The translations under genes and the position numbers were made by a program. Of a DNA stretch of 64,000 nt, positions 60,111 through 64,000 are shown one piece after another. Under the pieces are notes generated by a model that worked only from the letters and a program-made list of their open reading frames with translations, searched no databases and was not told the DNA's origin. Within the stretch, counting starts at the first letter, position 1. Each line of letters starts with the position of its first letter. The stretch spans positions 62,001-126,000 of the forward strand of contig LLEY01000031.1 of assembly GCA_001414485.1 (NCBI GenBank). Reading direction: 5' to 3'. This DNA is from Calycina herbarum. Its lineage: Eukaryota; Ascomycota; Leotiomycetes; Helotiales; Pezizellaceae.

Positions 60111-61321
60111 AGTTTGTTATTACTACATATTTTAGTAGGCTTTCACGTGACTAGTCTACATCGATAAGTGTTTATATCAGAGTCTCTATCTCGACTCCTC
60201 TTCTCTCTAGGAGATAATAACAAGTATATAAACTCTTTTATAACGAAGATTAACGTAACTTATTAACTATGTTATTCTTAGATAAAATATTTATAAACGT
60301 GTATAGCACGTACGATAACTTGTCTAATAGAAGAGCTTAAGAATAGAATTTTCTATCATAGATAGCTCTATTATTATTAGTAAATATTATTAGAAGGATA
60401 AAGGCTATAGATTACTAGTTAATATAATATACTATAGACCGATATATATTAATATTACTCGTAGTAGTATATCTAAAAGGTAGTGTAGAAAGAACAGATA
60501 TAAGTAAGAGAAAGATTATATAAACTATTTTATATATAATTAAGAGAGCGTAAGTATAAGGTCTGTAGAGAGAGGAGGTTTTCCTATCTATTATATAGTA
60601 GGAAGATATTTACTAACGTTATTACCTACTACTTCCTACTAGCTAGTTATCTAGTTATTATAACACCGTTTCTACAACTTTGTCGCTAGTTACTAAAGAT
60701 TAACTATAAAGTACTTAACTACTCTATATTATCTTTAAAAGCTATTATAAATTATAATAAATAAGAAGATACTATTATTAGAGTTATTAATCTATAATAA
60801 ACATACGTAGAGTCTTATATCTTTAGAGTTCTTAAAATTCCTATAATAATATTTACTATTTATAAAGAAGTAGAATGCTTTATATAAGGTAAAAAAGTAC
60901 TACTAGAGAGAAGCTGCTCTTAGCAAACATAACTCACTTAGTAATTACGTAATAATATAACTTTAAATTAGAATAAATAGTATAAGAGAATAAAGAAGTA
61001 AGTACTTAGACTAAGAGATATAAATTATATAGCTTAGGAATAGCTTTTAGATATCTAAGATATCTATCTTAGATAGACTATTATCTCTGGTTTTTTATTC
61101 TACCTTTTTACTAAGTTTTATAGTCTATTTTAACATTCTTTTATACGTTTTAATAGCTTTCTCTAAATCTTCTATTACTTTATAGTGTTCTTAGATAACC
61201 AGCCCTAGTTAGCTTATTACGTTCTTAGTTAATATCTTAGCTAATATATTATACTTCCTAAGTTATATTAAGTAAGTTAATAATCTAGGAAAAGCTGAAG
61301 AATACCTCTTCTCTTTCTGAA

Positions 61322-61476
61322 AACTACTACTTATTAGTAACTATTACTAACAGAGATAGACTAACTTACTAGTCCTCTATTTTCTTTTAAATATCTTAAA
61401 AACTATAATTTATAAGTAACTATTACTAGTAAAGATAAAATAGCTTACTAATCCTCTATTTTCTATTTGATATCTT
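61322..61476 (+). repeat. 79-bp tandem duplication
   Basis: Two adjacent diverged units, each with AGTAACTATTACTA, GCTTACTA/ACTTACTA and TCCTCTATTTTCT. Many differences are transitions. Confidence 0.6.
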
Positions 61477-61913
61477 AAATAAAATTCCTATATTTAGAAG
61501 GATTTATACTATTCTTAGTATCTATTTCCCTTTCTAAAACAGTTGTACTCTCTAGTACCAGGTTAGATATAATAACTTAAGAGTTTAAGCTTATAGTCGT
61601 TAGATTATAATCTACTAAAATAGAGTCCTAGACTTCCTTACTAATAGACTCTAAAGTATATAGATTATATATTTACTCTTTGTTTATAGAGAGCGAGAGA
61701 TGGATTTTATCTAATATATAAATATTTATAAAGTTTAATATAGTAGCTTAATAAATTTAAGAAACTTTAACTTTATAAGTAGCTAAGCTAGATATATATA
61801 TTCTTACGCTTATTATTATAGGTATAAAGGCAGGGGTTAGTATAACTAGTAGTACTTTTTAAGTATAGATACTAACTCTCTATCTATATCTTTTTCTACT
61901 ATAATAGACAGAG

Positions 61914-62040
61914 GTCTTTCTTAGCTCTATAGTATCTCTATTTAGTTATATACCTTTTTAGTTATATTATTCTACTAAGTCTAAGCAGGTATTTTTGTCT
62001 CTAAATACCTATATAGACCTTATATTAGTAATAATTAAAA
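61914..62040 (+). repeat. Direct repeat B in the AT block
   Basis: Partner of 59985-60110, 1929 bp downstream in the same orientation. Confidence 0.55.
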
Positions 62041-64000
62041 GGTTATAATTAAAAACAGTTATCTAATAAGTCTTCGAGATCTCGTTCTTAGTCTTAGTCT
62101 ATTAGTAAACTAACGCCAAGCCTAGGTAGAACGAGTTATAAGCATAGTATATTTTATAAACAAGGTCTATTATTCCTTTATAAAGGAACTCTTAGTTTAC
62201 TTCCTTATTATTAATTATTAAGCTCTTTTAATTCTTATTATTAATAGTCTAATAAATAAGTTACTAACTTAATCCTATATTAGTTATATCTATATATCGG
62301 CTTCTCTAGAGTCTAGAGGAAAAGTCGTTATTTAATCGTATTTATACTAAGATACTATAGGCCTTAGCTCTAGTACTTATAGAAGTTTATAACTAAAGAA
62401 ATAATCGAAAGAACCGGGTTCGTACTATTAATACTATGAGAGGTATACTTAAATATTATAAGCTGTCTTTAAGAGATACGTCGTTAATATCTAGAGGCCG
62501 TCTACGTACTAGAACTGGAATAGAAGGTAAGTAATCTTCTTTTCCCCTCTCTTATAAGCTAACTATAGAGTAAGTTAGTAAAGCTGTAGTACTAGTAACT
62601 AACTATAAACATCTTCTCTTAAAATATAACTAATATTCTTTAGATATAAACAGTTCTAATTCTATCTTTCTATTAGATACTAAAGTCTAGTAGACTTAAT
62701 CTAGTATACTTAAACAGGGGATCTCTCTCTTACTTTATCTTCTAATTATAGACGCTCGGCGGTATATACTCTATTCTAAGATAATTAGATTTAATAATAA
62801 TCTATTCCTAAAAACTATATAGCTCTTTATATTTATAGATGAAGAAATTTAGACACTAGAGTATATAGAAGAGGATAAAGTTACTTTGAAGTAGTATTTT
62901 AACTTTTTTAAGATAGACTACTAGTTATAGGATTATAGTCTATATATAGAAAAGATAGATAAGGTTTAATTATATATCTCCTAGTCCTTAGATATATAAC
63001 TGAAAGTAGAGATATATTAGCTTATTTATTTTAATATTTTATTATAAGTAATTATCTATAACTATATATAATAATTAATTAGATAGTTAATTAAGTAGTA
63101 TATTAAACGTAGTTACCTATTAAGAACCGTCTTTCTATCGGCTTACTACTGTATAAATAGGTATACTAAGAGGATTAAGTTAGCCTATCGAACATATAGT
63201 ATATACTACTGTTTTATACTTACTATAACAGGCTAGACAGTTACGTGCTATCGATTACGTAGCTTAGTTAGCGAGACACATCTTATATTTAGACTTAAGC
63301 TCTTTTAAACTCTCCTCTTCTTCTCTACTTAGAATCTTCTAAAATAAAAAAAAGACATTTTTAATAGGATAAGTTAGAAGGTATTATTAAGAAGGGTTTT
63401 ATTAGGTTTATAAACAGATCTAGTATAAGACTCTATAATAGGTGTATTTAGAACTGCTATATAACTTCCGTTTTCTAAATTAGTCGATTAATATTTAAAA
63501 GGCTATATTAGTATAACTTAAATAGAAGAAGTGAATTAACATAGTATATATAATTAAGAAATACTTATTATTTTATAACGTTATATATACTATATTATTA
63601 AAATAATACTATCTTCTTTAATTCCTTATATTATTATAATATATAGCTACTTTATATAAAAGCGATACTAGTTAATAATAGTAGCTATAAAAAAGGCTAG
63701 GATAATAGTAATATTTATTCCGAGTTTGTTATATTCTCTCGCTCTTATAGAATCTTCTATTTAACTACTTTACTATTATAATTATTATATAGCCTTTTAA
63801 TAGCTATCTATATATAGAGGTATCTAGACTAAGTAGCTATTTAATCAAGGTTAATATAAATCGGGTACTTATCTCCTTTTTACTTATACTCTAAGTAAAA
63901 GTAAGTAAAAATGTCTAAACTAAAAAACCCTTAAAGATCTAAAGCCTTCTCTTCTACCTAATATTATAGAAACCTACTAAACGTTAATAAACTAGATTAT

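Larger units (their letters stand above)
41920..64000. other. 22-kb AT-rich, ORF-free block (RIP-degraded repeats)
   Basis: From the edge of the pogo element to the end of the window the sequence is dominated by TA, with TAG/TAA in every frame; no open frame of about 60 codons or more exists on either strand. Some stretches (e.g. 54850-55180) keep purine-rich, lysine-codon character suggestive of former coding sequence, but no domain is identifiable. This is what heavily RIP-mutated transposon islands or regional centromeres look like in filamentous ascomycetes. Confidence 0.8.

Noticed and set aside
41920..64000. Possible novel gene system hidden in the AT block
   Set aside because: No open frame, no conserved motif and pervasive stop codons; the content is better explained by RIP-degraded repeats.

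Overview
The window comes from a filamentous ascomycete (Pezizomycotina; the class cannot be fixed from sequence alone). Supporting this: genes are broken by short GT-AG introns (about 46-130 nt) with CTAAC-type branch points; there is a Pth11-like receptor and a Zn(II)2Cys6 factor; and transposon relics carry dense C:G-to-T:A changes typical of repeat-induced point mutation (RIP). No RNA genes, CRISPR arrays or operons were seen. All exon boundaries are hand-derived from splice signals plus frame and family continuity, with no transcript data.

Layout. 1-2.3 kb: AT-rich, gene-free, with inverted repeats. 2.3-11.4 kb: a membrane-anchored secreted protein (-), an MFS sugar transporter (-), an FAD monooxygenase (+) divergent from it, and a Pth11-like 7-TM protein (+). 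11.4-18.7 kb: a gene desert holding a dispersed non-coding repeat and a decayed hAT transposon. 18.7-39.9 kb: mostly housekeeping genes: an unknown helical protein (-), an SR-rich protein (+), ORC5 (-), a C6 zinc-cluster factor (+), an NAD(P)-binding protein (-), NAD-dependent methylenetetrahydrofolate dehydrogenase MTD1 (-) and MMS19 (+). 40.1-41.9 kb: a complete pogo/Fot1-type DNA transposon whose terminal repeats and TA target duplication survive, but whose transposase is riddled with RIP-type stops and has lost two of its three catalytic aspartates. 41.9-64.0 kb: a 22-kb AT-rich block with no ORF of about 60 codons or more in any frame, containing only degenerate repeats.

The genes do not form one pathway. 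ORC5 (replication initiation), MMS19 (Fe-S protein assembly, DNA repair), MTD1 (one-carbon metabolism) and the SR-rich protein are core functions. The transporter, monooxygenase, receptor and zinc-cluster factor are accessory functions; the transporter and monooxygenase share a 742-bp divergent promoter region. The most interesting non-gene signals are the unnamed dispersed repeat at 1-2 and 13-18 kb, two degenerate minisatellites (24.6-24.9 and 30.4-30.8 kb), the RIP record in the transposon, and the abrupt switch into the AT block. I found no convincing new enzymatic or defence system.
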